A stretch of 26,615 nt of DNA from Ruminococcaceae bacterium UBA1425. Its GTDB lineage: Bacteria > Bacillota > Clostridia > Oscillospirales > Acutalibacteraceae. The stretch lies in NCBI GenBank assembly GCA_002329365.1, contig DCUB01000046.1:1-26615 (forward strand), given 5' to 3'. A model generated the notes under the pieces. It was not told where the DNA came from. It made no database searches and worked only from the letters and a program-made list of their open reading frames with translations. Position numbers and translations under genes: made by a program. Within the stretch, counting starts at the first letter, position 1. Each line of letters begins with the position of its first letter. This document shows, piece after piece, positions 14,260 to 23,408 of the stretch.

Positions 14260-17200
14260 TCAGCCCTTTCCTGTCGTATTTTCCTCCAGTATTTCAAAAA
14301 CCTTGTTAAGAAGCGGCAGCCTCTCCTCGCCGGGAAATATCTTTACTGAAATATGCGGTTTTACAGCCGCGCTTACCATTACCCTGCCGCGCATTTTATG
14401 AGCAAGGCGTGTTATTTTATCCATGTTGAGGTCCTCAATGAACAGGCGCAGCTTCCCGCCGCTTTCGTTGATTTCATAAACGCCCTGCTTGATAGCCGTA
14501 CCCCTGAGAAGCGAAACGGTGATAAGCCCCTGGACGCTTGCCGGAGGCTCGCCGAAACGGTCTATAAGCTCGTCTGAAACGTCATCGGCGTCCTCACGGC
14601 TGCGGATGTCGGCAATGCGCCGGTACATTGCAAGCTTTTGAGGCACGCTTTCGATATATTCGGGAGGAATATGCGCGTCGATAGGCAGGTCGATAAGGCA
14701 CTCGCGCTCCGGCTCCTCCGGCTTCTCTCCTCTTTCTTCGCTGACTGCCTGTTCGAGCAGCTTTAAATACATATCGTAGCCCACGGCCTCCATATGACCG
14801 TGCTGGCGGGCGCCGAGTATATTACCCGCGCCGCGCAGCTCAAGGTCGCGCATAGCTATTTTAAAGCCGGAGCCGAACTCCGTAAACTCGCGGATAGCTT
14901 CAAGGCGGTGTGTGGCAATCTCCGTAAGCTGCTTGCCGCGTGTAAAGGTGAGGTAAGCGCTCGCGCGCCTTGAGGAGCGCCCCACGCGCCCCCTTATCTG
15001 ATGAAGCTGCGCAAGTCCCATTTTGTCGGAGTCCTCAATTATCAGCGTGTTGACGTTAGGTACGTCGATGCCCGTTTCGATTATGGTTGTGCATACAAGA
15101 ATATCGATTTCGCCCTCAAGAAGCCTGCGCCATATGTCGCTCAATTCGTCCTCGCTCATTTTTCCGTGAGCGATTCCGACGCGGGCGTCGGGCATCATCC
15201 CGCTTATAAGTGCTGCTGTTTTTTCTATCGTTTCGACGCGGTTGTGGAGATAATATACCTGTCCGCCGCGCCGAAGCTCCGACGCCATCGCCTGAACGAG
15301 AACGTCGATGTTGTGCTCAATAACGTATGTCTGCACAGGATACCTGTCGCGCGGAGCCTCCTCGAGCAACGACATGTCGCGTATGCCGGACATAGCCATG
15401 TTGAGCGTGCGGGGAATGGGCGTTGCAGTAAGCGTCAGGACGTCAACAGCGGGGAACATCTCCTTAAGCTTTTCCTTTTGCGCGACGCCGAACCGCTGCT
15501 CCTCGTCTATTATTATAAGCCCGAGGTCATAAAAAAGGACGTCCTTTGAAATAAGCCGGTGGGTGCCGACGACTATGTCGACGCTGCCGCGCTTCAAGCC
15601 CTTTATCGTCGCGCTTATCTGCTTCGCCGTGCAGAAGCGTGACAGCATTTCGGCTTCGACGGGGAAGCCCTCAAAACGCTTTTTTATAGTCTGATAATGC
15701 TGGAGGGCAAGTATTGTTGTGGGCACAAGTATGGCGCACTGCTTTCCGTCGGCGACGCACTTGAACGCGGCACGGAGAGCCACCTCCGTCTTGCCGAAGC
15801 CGACGTCACCGCAAAGCAGTCTGTCCATCGGGAAGCTTTTTTCCATGTCGGCCTTTATCTCTTCGATGCAGCGAAGCTGGTCCGGCGTTTCCTCAAACTC
15901 AAAACGCCGCTCAAAATCGCTTTGCATGTCGATATCAGGCGAGAACGCGAAGCCTGCAATCTGCTGGCGCTTTGCATAAAGCTCAATTAGCTCCTTTGCC
16001 ATATCCTTAACGGCGGCGCGGACGCGCGAACGCGTTTTCTGCCACTCCTTGCCGCCGAGCCGGTTTAGCCTTACGGGCGCGTCGGCGCCCTTTTGACCGA
16101 TATATTTCGAAACCTGGTCGAGCTGTGTGACGGGAACGTAAAGAATGTCGCCCTTGTCGTATTGAATCTTGATGTAATCCTTTACGGTGCCGCTTGCCTC
16201 AAGCTTTTCAATGCCGTCAAAAATGCCTATACCGTGGGCGTTGTGCACGATGTAGTCGCCGCGGTGAAGCTCCTCAAGGCTGTTGAAGGCGTTTTTCGCG
16301 TTTGTTTTCCGCGATGTCTGCTTTACGGGACGTACATAGCGGCTGCCGTAGGTGATTAACGAAAATTTCTCCTGAGGATATTCAAAGCCCGATGAAAAGC
16401 TGCCCGGAAGAATGCTCACGGCTCCGGCGGGGAAACCGGCAGGCGGCGAGTAGAAGAAAAACGCCTTGAAGCCGTCCTGCTCAAGGTCGAGCGACAGTGA
16501 CTTTGCCGCCTTCGGCGTGCCTGCCGCTATCGCCACGTGCCAGTCTTTTTTCCCCTTAAAGGGCATAAGGTCGTCTGTAAGCGTCTGGTAGGAGCCGTTC
16601 CACGGCGACAGTTGGCGCGCGTTGACGGTTACAAGCTCATAAACGGCTGTGTCGAAGCTGCCGCGGGGCAGGTTGTCTAAATAAACGGCGCCGAGCCGCT
16701 CGTAATATGCCGCAAATTCGTTCCATGTAAGCATGAAGCGGTCAAGACCGGGACAGAGAACGCCCTCCTCGAAAAGCCCTTTTATGTCTTCGTAATGAAG
16801 CCGCGCGCAGGAGCCCGCCCGCTCGCGCACCGAAAAGCTCTCGCTGACAAACAGCAGGCTGCCCTTTGCGTAATCGAATATCGTCGCGGGCTTTTTATAG
16901 ATGAGCGGCAGATATTTGTCGAGCGACGCCAGGCGCACGCCCGAGAGCAGACGCTCTATGTCGCCGTCTATCTGAGCCTTAGCCTTTACGGAGCCCTTGC
17001 CCTTTACGGTTTCGCGGAACTGCCGCAGCGTTTCGGCAAAAGCGTCGGCGCCGCCGCAGATTATTTCGTTGGCGGGTGTGATTTTTATCTCTTTGATGCT
17101 GTCGGTTCTGCGCTGGCTGTCGACGTCGAAAAAGGCAAGGCTGTCAACGCCGTCGCCCCAGAACTCGCAGCGGCAGGGATTTTCGCTGTCGGGCGGAAAA

Positions 17201-17742
17201 AAGTCGACAATGCCGCCGCGCCACGAAAACTGACCTCTGCCGTCAACCTGCTGTGAGCTTGTATAGCCCGCGTTTATGAGAAGGGTTTTCAGATTTTCAA
17301 GCCCCGGCTCGTCGCCGACGCTAAGGGTGAAGCTTCTGCCGGTGAACTCGTCGGGAGGAACAGTAAGCTGCAGCGCCGCCTCGACGGGGCAGACAACGAC
17401 GTCGCACGCGCCGGCAATCATACGCCCGAGCGCGTTTAAACGCATATGCTCGTACTCGTGCGAGCAGCTCTCGGCGGTGCGGAAAACGAAGTCGCGTGCG
17501 GGATATACGAGCGCCGAAACGCCGAAAGAATTGAGGTCGGAGGCAAGGCGCGAGGCCTGTGCCTCGTCGGGCGTGATAATAAGCCCGCAGCGCACCGTAT
17601 CCTCGCAAAGCGCGGCGGCGATATGCGCCTTGTGGATATGAGAAAGCCCCAGCACGCCCATAGGCAGCCGGTTTCTCTTAATTGTCGACAGTATTGACTT
17701 GTATTCGGCCGATCCGTGAAGGACCTGAGAAAAACAGGACAT
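14260..17742 (-). CDS. mfd: Transcription-repair coupling factor Mfd
   Basis: DNA translocase that removes stalled RNA polymerase at lesions and recruits UvrA. About 1160 residues, the usual size. From the N-terminus: a UvrB-like module (about 1-330), the RNA polymerase interaction domain (about 490-550, HRGDYIVHNAHGIGIFDGIE), then the RecG-like motor with Walker A CGDVGFGKTE (about 643-653), DEEQ (about 746-749), LTATPIPRTL, ETGIDVPNVNTLII and QIRGRVGR, and the C-terminal domain with PIDAHIPPEYI. I chose ATG 17742 (MSCFSQVLHG), four bases after the HAD stop, with GAGGGG 13 bases upstream; a GTG at 17766 in the same frame would add eight residues and overlap the HAD gene. Confidence 0.96.
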   Translation of the reverse strand: MSCFSQVLHGSAEYKSILSTIKRNRLPMGVLGLSHIHKAHIAAALCEDTVRCGLIITPDEAQASRLASDLNSFGVSALVYPARDFVFRTAESCSHEYEHMRLNALGRMIAGACDVVVCPVEAALQLTVPPDEFTGRSFTLSVGDEPGLENLKTLLINAGYTSSQQVDGRGQFSWRGGIVDFFPPDSENPCRCEFWGDGVDSLAFFDVDSQRRTDSIKEIKITPANEIICGGADAFAETLRQFRETVKGKGSVKAKAQIDGDIERLLSGVRLASLDKYLPLIYKKPATIFDYAKGSLLFVSESFSVRERAGSCARLHYEDIKGLFEEGVLCPGLDRFMLTWNEFAAYYERLGAVYLDNLPRGSFDTAVYELVTVNARQLSPWNGSYQTLTDDLMPFKGKKDWHVAIAAGTPKAAKSLSLDLEQDGFKAFFFYSPPAGFPAGAVSILPGSFSSGFEYPQEKFSLITYGSRYVRPVKQTSRKTNAKNAFNSLEELHRGDYIVHNAHGIGIFDGIEKLEASGTVKDYIKIQYDKGDILYVPVTQLDQVSKYIGQKGADAPVRLNRLGGKEWQKTRSRVRAAVKDMAKELIELYAKRQQIAGFAFSPDIDMQSDFERRFEFEETPDQLRCIEEIKADMEKSFPMDRLLCGDVGFGKTEVALRAAFKCVADGKQCAILVPTTILALQHYQTIKKRFEGFPVEAEMLSRFCTAKQISATIKGLKRGSVDIVVGTHRLISKDVLFYDLGLIIIDEEQRFGVAQKEKLKEMFPAVDVLTLTATPIPRTLNMAMSGIRDMSLLEEAPRDRYPVQTYVIEHNIDVLVQAMASELRRGGQVYYLHNRVETIEKTAALISGMMPDARVGIAHGKMSEDELSDIWRRLLEGEIDILVCTTIIETGIDVPNVNTLIIEDSDKMGLAQLHQIRGRVGRSSRRASAYLTFTRGKQLTEIATHRLEAIREFTEFGSGFKIAMRDLELRGAGNILGARQHGHMEAVGYDMYLKLLEQAVSEERGEKPEEPERECLIDLPIDAHIPPEYIESVPQKLAMYRRIADIRSREDADDVSDELIDRFGEPPASVQGLITVSLLRGTAIKQGVYEINESGGKLRLFIEDLNMDKITRLAHKMRGRVMVSAAVKPHISVKIFPGEERLPLLNKVFEILEENTTGKG

Positions 17743-17746
17743 ACGG

Positions 17747-18355
17747 TTAAATAATCCCCTCGTCACGCATCGCGCGGCGGAGCAGCTCGATGCTGCCGTG
17801 CGAGTAGCAGTGACCCTTCATTCCGACGGCAGACGCGCCGTCGATGTTAACCCGGGTGTCGTCGATAAAATAACATTCCTCGGGCAAAAGCGAAAACTCG
17901 CGGAAAAGAATACGGTATATTTCCGGGTCGGGCTTTACGCATTTCCAGTCGCAGGACGCTATTATGCCGTCGAAATAACGAAACGCCGGTATGCTGTCCA
18001 TGCGGTTGTAAATTTCGGGAGGAGTGTTCGATAACAAGTATATGCCGAAGCCCTTTGATTTAAGCCCGGCAATAAACTCGCACATTTCCGGCACGGGCGG
18101 CATCTCGTCCCACCAGTTCAGAAGAAGCTTTGTAAGCGGCTCGTGCAGCCGCCCGGGCAGAAGGGCACAGGCATCCTCCGCCACCTCCGCGACCGTTTTT
18201 GTGCCCAGGTCCTGCGCGCCCCAGATATTCTGACGGAACAGAACGTCGAATATGCGGTCACTGTCGTCGTTGTCGGGGAAGTAGCGTTTGAAGGTTTCCT
18301 TAGGGGTGAAGCGTATAATAACGCCGCCCATATCAAAAATGATGTTCTTTATCAT
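17747..18355 (-). CDS. HAD-IA family phosphatase (YihX-like)
   Basis: Haloacid dehalogenase superfamily hydrolase of 202 residues, cytoplasmic. The nucleophile is Asp8 in IFDMGGVI; the second acid of the classic DxD is replaced by Gly, as in YihX-like enzymes that cleave alpha-glucose 1-phosphate and in some epoxide hydrolase-related members. Motif II is LLSNTP (107-112), the Lys is in VKPDPEIY (140-147) and motif IV is FIDDTRVN (163-170). A helical cap lies between residues 16 and 90. It starts one base after the secA stop (TGATATG) and ends four bases before mfd, so it is firmly part of the secA operon. The substrate is unknown. Confidence 0.87.
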   Translation of the reverse strand: MIKNIIFDMGGVIIRFTPKETFKRYFPDNDDSDRIFDVLFRQNIWGAQDLGTKTVAEVAEDACALLPGRLHEPLTKLLLNWWDEMPPVPEMCEFIAGLKSKGFGIYLLSNTPPEIYNRMDSIPAFRYFDGIIASCDWKCVKPDPEIYRILFREFSLLPEECYFIDDTRVNIDGASAVGMKGHCYSHGSIELLRRAMRDEGII

Positions 18356-18356
18356 A

Positions 18357-21095
18357 TCAGTTATTACGCACGTTGCCGCAGCAGTGTTTGTATTTCTTTC
18401 CGCTTCCGCAGGGGCAGAGGTCGTTGGGGCCGGGCTTGCCGCTTTTACGGACTGTTCTGCCCTTTTCGCTGCCGTCGGAGGAGCCGCTGCTGCTTGTCAT
18501 TGTAATCTTCGCCGCCTGCTCGCGCTTTGTTTCCTCCTGGCTCCTGACGCGGACAGTGAGCATAAGTCGGACGGTGTCCTCGCGTATGGAGGTTGTCATT
18601 TCGTCGAACATGTCGAAGCTTTCCTGCCTGTACGCTACGACGGGGTCCTGCTGACCGTATGCGCGAAGGTAGATTCCGCGCTTAAGCTCATCCATTGCGT
18701 CGATGTGGTCCATCCACTTGCTGTCGACGTTGCGCAGGAGAATCATATGCTCGAGGCTACGCATAAGCTCGCTGCCGAGCTCCTCCTCGCGCTGCCCGTA
18801 AAGACTGTGACCTCTGTCGTGTAGCGTTTCCCATATGGTGTCGCGGTTTAGCTCGCCGTCCCTGAAATCGTCGGGAGAAGTGAGCCAGCCGAGGAATTTT
18901 TCGCGCAGGCCCTCAAGATTCCAGTCGCCCTGCGGAACAGCGGAGGAGCAGTAGAAGTCGACGGCGTCTGTTATGCAGTCGTCGAGCATTTTCAGGATAA
19001 CCGTTTTTAAATCCTCTCCGTCGAGCACCTTGTTTCTCTGCTCGTATATAAGCTCTCTCTGCCTGTTCATAACGTCGTCGAACTGGAGGACGTTTTTACG
19101 CGTCGCGAAGTTGCGTCCCTCGACGTTCTTCTGCGCACGCTCAATGGAAGACGAAACCATCTTCGCCTCAATGGGCATATCCTCCGGCGTTCTCAGGGCA
19201 TTCATGACGCTTGTCAATCTGTCGCCTCCGAAAATGCGCATAAGGTCGTCCTCAAGAGAAAGGTAGAAACGTGACTCGCCGGGGTCTCCCTGACGCCCGG
19301 AACGCCCGCGGAGCTGGTTGTCGATACGCCGCGAATCGTGACGCTCGGTGCCTATTATGAACAGTCCGCCCGCCGCGCGCACGCGCTCGGCTTCGGGCTT
19401 AATCTCGTCCCTGTGCTTTTTCTCAAGCGCGGTGAACTCTGCCCGCGCTTTTATAATCTCCTCGTCGTCGGTGTCCGCAAAGCCGGTAGCCTCGACGATA
19501 AGCTCGTCGGAATATCCCTTTTTGCGCATTTCCGATTTCGCGAGATACTCGGGGTTGCCGCCGAGCATGATGTCGGTTCCTCTGCCCGCCATGTTGGTGG
19601 CTATGGTGACGGCGCCCTCCTTGCCTGCCTGGGCGACTATCTCCGCCTCTTTTTCGTGGAACTTGGCGTTCAAGACCTCGTGCTTTATGCCCCTGTGGCG
19701 AAGCATTTTGCTCAGATGCTCGGACTTCTCTATCGAAATAGTGCCTACAAGCACGGGCTGCCCCTTTTCGTGACATTCGATAATCTGCTCTATAACGGCG
19801 TCGAACTTTGCTTTTTCGGTCTTGTAGACGACGTCGGGATGGTCATGTCTTATCATCGGCTTGTTTGTGGGTATCTCTATAACGTCAAGCTTGTAAATCT
19901 CCTGGAACTCGCGGCTTTCCGTCATCGCCGTGCCGGTCATGCCGGAAAGCTTTTTGTAAAGGCGGAAGTAATTCTGGAAGGTTATTGTGGCAAGCGTCTT
20001 GCTCTCGTGCTCGACCTTTACGCCCTCCTTTGCCTCTATAGCCTGATGAAGCCCCTCGTTGTAGCGCCTGCCGAGCATGATGCGTCCCGTGAATTCATCG
20101 ACTATAAGAACCTCGCCGTCCTTCACGACATAATCGACGTCGCGCTTCATAACGCCGACGGCCTTAATAGCCTGATTGATATGATGCTGTATTGTGATGT
20201 TTTCGGCGTCCATGAGATTTTCAAGGTTGAAGTATTTTTCCGCCTTTTCAACGCCGCTCTTTGTGAGCGTCGCGGTGCGCGCCTTTTCGTCGACTATGAA
20301 GTCGCCGTCTGTTATGTCGTCGGCGGTTTCCTTTGAGTCAAGCTCCTTGACCCTTGTTATTTTAAGCGTGTGGGCGAAGTCGTTCGCCATGCGGTAGAGG
20401 TCCGTTGACTGGTCGCCCCTGCCCGAAATAATAAGCGGCGTCCTCGCCTCGTCGATAAGGATTGAGTCCACCTCGTCGACTATAGCGAACGTGTGCCCGC
20501 GCTGCACCTTCTGCTCCTTATACGGCACCATGTTGTCTCGAAGATAGTCAAAGCCCATCTCGTTGTTTGTTCCGTAGGTTATGTCCGCCTCGTAGGCCTT
20601 TTTCCTCTGTGTGTTGTCAAGGTCGTGGACGATAAGCCCTACGCTCAGCCCCATGAAGCGGTACACCTTGCCCATCCACTCGGAGTCGCGGCGCGCAAGG
20701 TAATCGTTTACGGTAACGATGTGGACTCCCTCACCGGTCAGCGCGTTAAGGTATGCCGGAAGCGTAGCGACAAGCGTTTTTCCCTCGCCCGTTTTCATCT
20801 CGGCGATTCTTCCCTGGTGCAGCACCACGCCGCCTATAATCTGAACGGGGAAGTGCTTCATGTTTAGAACACGCCACGAAGCCTCACGGCAGGCGGCAAA
20901 CGCTTCGGGCAGAATATCGTCAAGCGTTTCGCCGTTCGCGAGGCGCTGTTTGAACTCCGGCGTTTTTGCCTGAAGCTGCGCGTCGGTGAGCTTTGAATAC
21001 TCCTCCTCAAGAGCCAGCACCCTGTCTTTTATGGGGTTGATGCGCTTGACCTCCTTTGAGGAATAGTCTCCGAATATCTTTTTAATTAATCCCAT
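18357..21095 (-). CDS. secA: Preprotein translocase ATPase SecA
   Basis: Motor that drives unfolded preproteins through the SecYEG channel. The 912 residues show Walker A KTGEGKTL (101-108), the DEAD-type box in DEVDSILIDEARTPLIISG, the preprotein-binding and helicase-2 regions with TNMAGRGTDIMLGG and QLRGRSGRQGDPG, and the C-terminal zinc finger CPCGSGKKYKHCC (894-906, Cys894, Cys896, Cys905, Cys906/His904). The ATG at 21095 follows AAAGGGG. It leads an operon with a HAD phosphatase, mfd and a PrsA-like lipoprotein, where Firmicutes usually have prfB. The promoter was not found with confidence; the upstream 200 bases hold repeats and a palindrome. Confidence 0.98.
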   Translation of the reverse strand: MGLIKKIFGDYSSKEVKRINPIKDRVLALEEEYSKLTDAQLQAKTPEFKQRLANGETLDDILPEAFAACREASWRVLNMKHFPVQIIGGVVLHQGRIAEMKTGEGKTLVATLPAYLNALTGEGVHIVTVNDYLARRDSEWMGKVYRFMGLSVGLIVHDLDNTQRKKAYEADITYGTNNEMGFDYLRDNMVPYKEQKVQRGHTFAIVDEVDSILIDEARTPLIISGRGDQSTDLYRMANDFAHTLKITRVKELDSKETADDITDGDFIVDEKARTATLTKSGVEKAEKYFNLENLMDAENITIQHHINQAIKAVGVMKRDVDYVVKDGEVLIVDEFTGRIMLGRRYNEGLHQAIEAKEGVKVEHESKTLATITFQNYFRLYKKLSGMTGTAMTESREFQEIYKLDVIEIPTNKPMIRHDHPDVVYKTEKAKFDAVIEQIIECHEKGQPVLVGTISIEKSEHLSKMLRHRGIKHEVLNAKFHEKEAEIVAQAGKEGAVTIATNMAGRGTDIMLGGNPEYLAKSEMRKKGYSDELIVEATGFADTDDEEIIKARAEFTALEKKHRDEIKPEAERVRAAGGLFIIGTERHDSRRIDNQLRGRSGRQGDPGESRFYLSLEDDLMRIFGGDRLTSVMNALRTPEDMPIEAKMVSSSIERAQKNVEGRNFATRKNVLQFDDVMNRQRELIYEQRNKVLDGEDLKTVILKMLDDCITDAVDFYCSSAVPQGDWNLEGLREKFLGWLTSPDDFRDGELNRDTIWETLHDRGHSLYGQREEELGSELMRSLEHMILLRNVDSKWMDHIDAMDELKRGIYLRAYGQQDPVVAYRQESFDMFDEMTTSIREDTVRLMLTVRVRSQEETKREQAAKITMTSSSGSSDGSEKGRTVRKSGKPGPNDLCPCGSGKKYKHCCGNVRNN

Positions 21096-21149
21096 GTCCG
21101 AACCCCTTTGTACCGTTTTGTTAAAAAATACTTGAGTGAGTGCATTAAT

Positions 21150-21164
21150 TATGATAGTATCATA
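21150..21164. promoter_or_regulatory. Palindrome between divergent secA and dCMP deaminase genes
   Basis: TATGATAGTATCATA is a perfect 15-base palindrome about a central G. It overlaps a possible plus-strand promoter, TTGAGT (21132-21137), 17 bases, TAGTAT (21155-21160), and lies in the likely secA control region. It may bind a regulator; AT-rich chance palindromes are an alternative. Confidence 0.4.
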
Positions 21165-21188
21165 TAGTAGATTATAGGGAAACAGTTT

Positions 21189-21216
21189 AAGATTCTTCGC
21201 TGCGCTCAGAATGACA
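21189..21216 (-). repeat. Dispersed repeat, inverted copy
   Basis: On the minus strand it reads TGTCATTCTGAGCGCAGCGA then AGAATCTT, identical to the copy at 61-88 in all 28 positions. It lies between secA and the dCMP deaminase gene. Confidence 0.87.
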
Positions 21217-21232
21217 ATTTTTACCCGCTCTA

Positions 21233-21267
21233 TGTCATCCTTAGGCGCAACGCGCCGAAGGATCTTT
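21233..21267 (+). repeat. Dispersed repeat, second variant (TGTCATCCTTAGGCGCAACG)
   Basis: A related variant whose middle differs (GGCGCAACGCGCCGAAGGATCT); its inner part GGCGCaaCGCGCC can fold back on itself. The minus-strand copy at 11058-11088 is the same variant. It faces the inverted copy at 21189-21216, so the two form a head-to-head pair 16 bases apart. Confidence 0.75.
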
Positions 21268-21314
21268 CCAAATGCAAAAATGTGAAATGAACAATAAACA
21301 AAAGGAGTGCTTTT

Positions 21315-21812
21315 ATGTCAAAACGCAGCGACTATATTTCGTGGGACGAATACTTCATGGGCATCGCCCTGCTGTCGGCAAACCGCAGCAAGGACCCCAG
21401 TACGCGCGTCGGGGCATGCATCGTAAACAGCTCGAACAAAATTATGTCGGTGGGCTATAACGGGCTTCCGCGCGGCTGCAGCGACGACGAGTTCCCGTGG
21501 GAGCGGGAGGGCGAGGCGTTTGACACGAAATATCCCTATGTCTGCCACGCGGAGCTGAACGCGATACTTAACAACGGCGGCGGCAGCCTTGCGGGCTGCA
21601 AGATTTACGTCGCGCTGTTTCCGTGCAACGAGTGCGCAAAGGCTATTATCCAGTGCGGCATAAGCGAGGTTATATACCTTTCGGACAAATATGCCGACAC
21701 CGTTTCGGTTAAAGCCTCAAAGCGCATGTTTGACGCGGCAAAGGTTAAATACACGCAGCTTCATATGTCGATAGACGAGCTGACGCTCGACTTCCGCAGC
21801 GAAAACGTCTGA
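21315..21812 (+). CDS. Deoxycytidylate (dCMP) deaminase, ComEB-like
   Basis: Zinc enzyme converting dCMP to dUMP for thymidylate synthesis. The 165-residue protein has the deaminase core CHAELNAI (77-84, His78 zinc ligand and Glu80 proton shuttle) and PCNECAKA (103-110, Cys104 and Cys107). The N-terminal SWDEYFMGIALLSANRSKDPSTRVGA is typical of the dCMP deaminase/ComEB group rather than cytidine or tRNA adenosine deaminases. AAAGGAG lies 8 bases before the ATG. It is a single gene bounded by secA (divergent) and a converging minus gene; no competence genes are near, so a role in DNA uptake is not suggested. Confidence 0.93.
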   Translation: MSKRSDYISWDEYFMGIALLSANRSKDPSTRVGACIVNSSNKIMSVGYNGLPRGCSDDEFPWEREGEAFDTKYPYVCHAELNAILNNGGGSLAGCKIYVALFPCNECAKAIIQCGISEVIYLSDKYADTVSVKASKRMFDAAKVKYTQLHMSIDELTLDFRSENV

Positions 21813-21837
21813 TTGCGGAGAAGCACGGGCCCGCGGA

Positions 21838-23130
21838 TTAAAACGAGCAGAGCCTGTAGCAGTATTCGTCGTTGTTGTTTTTGAAAACGGTGATAAATTT
21901 ACCCTCGCCTACCCACATCGCGTTTTCGATGCCGGGAACCACTATATTGTCGCCGGCGGAAGCTGTAAAGGCTCCCGTTTCAAGGCTGCAAAGCACCGCC
22001 GTCTGGTTTGAGGGAGTTGCCCTGAATATCACGGCTTTCGTTCCCTCGGGATTAACATTAAATGAAGTGGGGTACTTGATTTCGGAGCCGATTGTTACCC
22101 TGTAGCCGGTCAGAATGTTTGTAAGCTCAAGCGAGAATTTGTTTAAAAGCCAGTCACCGCTTATCAGATATCGGTCAAGCCTTTCGGTAAAGCCTGCTAT
22201 AACGGTTTCGTCGCCGTCTTTGTTCAGGACGGAGTCAAAGCCGTTTTCTGTTTGCCTTAAATAAACAAGTCCGTCGTTTGTTACCTTCAGATAAGTACCG
22301 TAAATGCCGCTTACCTTCCACGAAGGCTTTTTGGAAGCGTCGTTTATCAGAAGAACGTCGCTTTTTTCATTCATTGTGCCGAGCAGGTAGCTGCGACCTG
22401 AAAGATAAAGCCTTTCGCCGCCGCAGGTTTTAAGCAGCGTGTCTGTCATAACAGCCCAGTCGGTGCGCATTCTGCCGTTTTTGTCTACCGTTCTGCCGTT
22501 GTCGCCCGTCAGCTTCGTTGTTTTGCCGCTATTTAAGTCAAGACCGAAAATTTCGGAATAAGTTTTTTCCGCCCTCAGAAAGTCGTCTTTGTCAAAATCG
22601 ACAAGCAGCATGACGCTCTCGTCACCGTAGCCCTCGGGCATATCGCATATTTTAAAGAACGCGTACTCGTAAAGCTTAACGTCGGCGTCGCTTATTGCAG
22701 TTGTAAACAGCCCGTAACCCGTAACGCTGCCGCCTGTGTCGACATAGTATATAGTCGCGGGGATTTTCTGGGAGCTGCACGTCACGGTAACCTTAACCGT
22801 TTTAACGTCGCCTAAGGGAGAAAGAGCGTTTTCGTCGGTGTACTCATAATATTTGAAAACGCCGTCGGGGCTGTGCCTTACAAAAATATTCTCAATATCC
22901 GTGGGGAGTATGGGATAATCGGTAATGCCTTCGGAAACGATATATCTGTCGTATCCGACCATATACGCGGCGTCCGGCTTTTCGGTTGTTTCCTCTTTGT
23001 CATCCCCTGCGGAACGGCCTCGCACCTGTGTGGTGATGAACAGAACCATGGCTGCGGCGGCAAGCACGGCGGCTGCCGACATCAGATAGACATACTTTTT
23101 ATTTTTTCTTTTCCTCGATTTTTTTACCAT
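21838..23130 (-). CDS. Membrane-anchored extracytoplasmic protein of unknown function
   Basis: I do not recognise the family. The 430-residue protein has a very basic N-terminus (VKKSRKRKNKK) and one membrane segment (about 13-35), then a short linker and a large outer domain. The outer domain is rich in beta strands with repeated units such as LLLINDASKKPSWKVSGIYG-like and LVYLRQTENGFDSVLNKDGD stretches, which suggests a propeller-like fold similar to sensor or surface proteins with DUF5050-like repeats; this is inference. ATG 23130 was chosen since AAAGGAG sits 10 bases upstream; an earlier ATG at 23157 has none. It is divergent from the lipoprotein gene at 23409 and has its own probable promoter. 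Confidence 0.75.
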   Translation of the reverse strand: MVKKSRKRKNKKYVYLMSAAAVLAAAAMVLFITTQVRGRSAGDDKEETTEKPDAAYMVGYDRYIVSEGITDYPILPTDIENIFVRHSPDGVFKYYEYTDENALSPLGDVKTVKVTVTCSSQKIPATIYYVDTGGSVTGYGLFTTAISDADVKLYEYAFFKICDMPEGYGDESVMLLVDFDKDDFLRAEKTYSEIFGLDLNSGKTTKLTGDNGRTVDKNGRMRTDWAVMTDTLLKTCGGERLYLSGRSYLLGTMNEKSDVLLINDASKKPSWKVSGIYGTYLKVTNDGLVYLRQTENGFDSVLNKDGDETVIAGFTERLDRYLISGDWLLNKFSLELTNILTGYRVTIGSEIKYPTSFNVNPEGTKAVIFRATPSNQTAVLCSLETGAFTASAGDNIVVPGIENAMWVGEGKFITVFKNNNDEYCYRLCSF

Positions 23131-23181
23131 AAACGAATAGCTCCTTTTCGGAAACAAAATACCGCTCTGAAACAGAACTAA

Positions 23182-23210
23182 ATTATATCATAATTTTATT
23201 TTAATATCCA
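23182..23210 (-). promoter_or_regulatory. Probable promoter of the membrane-anchored protein
   Basis: On the minus strand, TGGATA (23210-23205), a 17-base spacer and a perfect TATAAT (23187-23182). The -35 matches four of six positions. The start codon lies 51 bases downstream. Confidence 0.6.
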
Positions 23211-23312
23211 CTTATTAATTGAATAATTTTTGAACTTTTTGAGAAATTTGAGTGCATTTCCTTTTTATTTACAGTTCACAAAAAACAAATGTAATAATTT
23301 ACACAAAAACAC

Positions 23313-23340
23313 TTGACACGGGAAGCTTTGTATTATAAAT
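23313..23340 (+). promoter_or_regulatory. Probable promoter of the lipoprotein gene
   Basis: A perfect TTGACA (23313-23318) is followed by TATAAA (23334-23339) with a 15-base spacer, or ATAAAT with 16. Spacing is short, but the AT-rich surroundings and position fit the gene at 23409. Confidence 0.55.
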
Positions 23341-23360
23341 TTGTAATGTAGGTCAATTTG

Positions 23361-23389
23361 ATGAAAATTGATTTTCATGGCTACGCCAT
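23361..23389 (+). promoter_or_regulatory. Two inverted repeats in the lipoprotein leader
   Basis: ATGAAAAT (23361-23368) and ATTTTCAT (23371-23378) are a perfect 8-base inverted repeat with a 2-base gap. ATGGC (23377-23381) and GCCAT (23385-23389) form a second, overlapping by two bases. Both lie between the promoter and the AAAGGAG ribosome site, so they could be RNA hairpins or an operator. Confidence 0.5.
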
Positions 23390-23408
23390 TATCGAAAGGA
23401 GAAATCAG

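Noticed and set aside
19338..20336. Open frame of 332 codons on the plus strand opposite secA
   Set aside because: secA on the other strand has all family motifs over this stretch; the antisense frame has no ribosome site and no recognisable domain. It is a by-product of the GC-rich codon use of secA.
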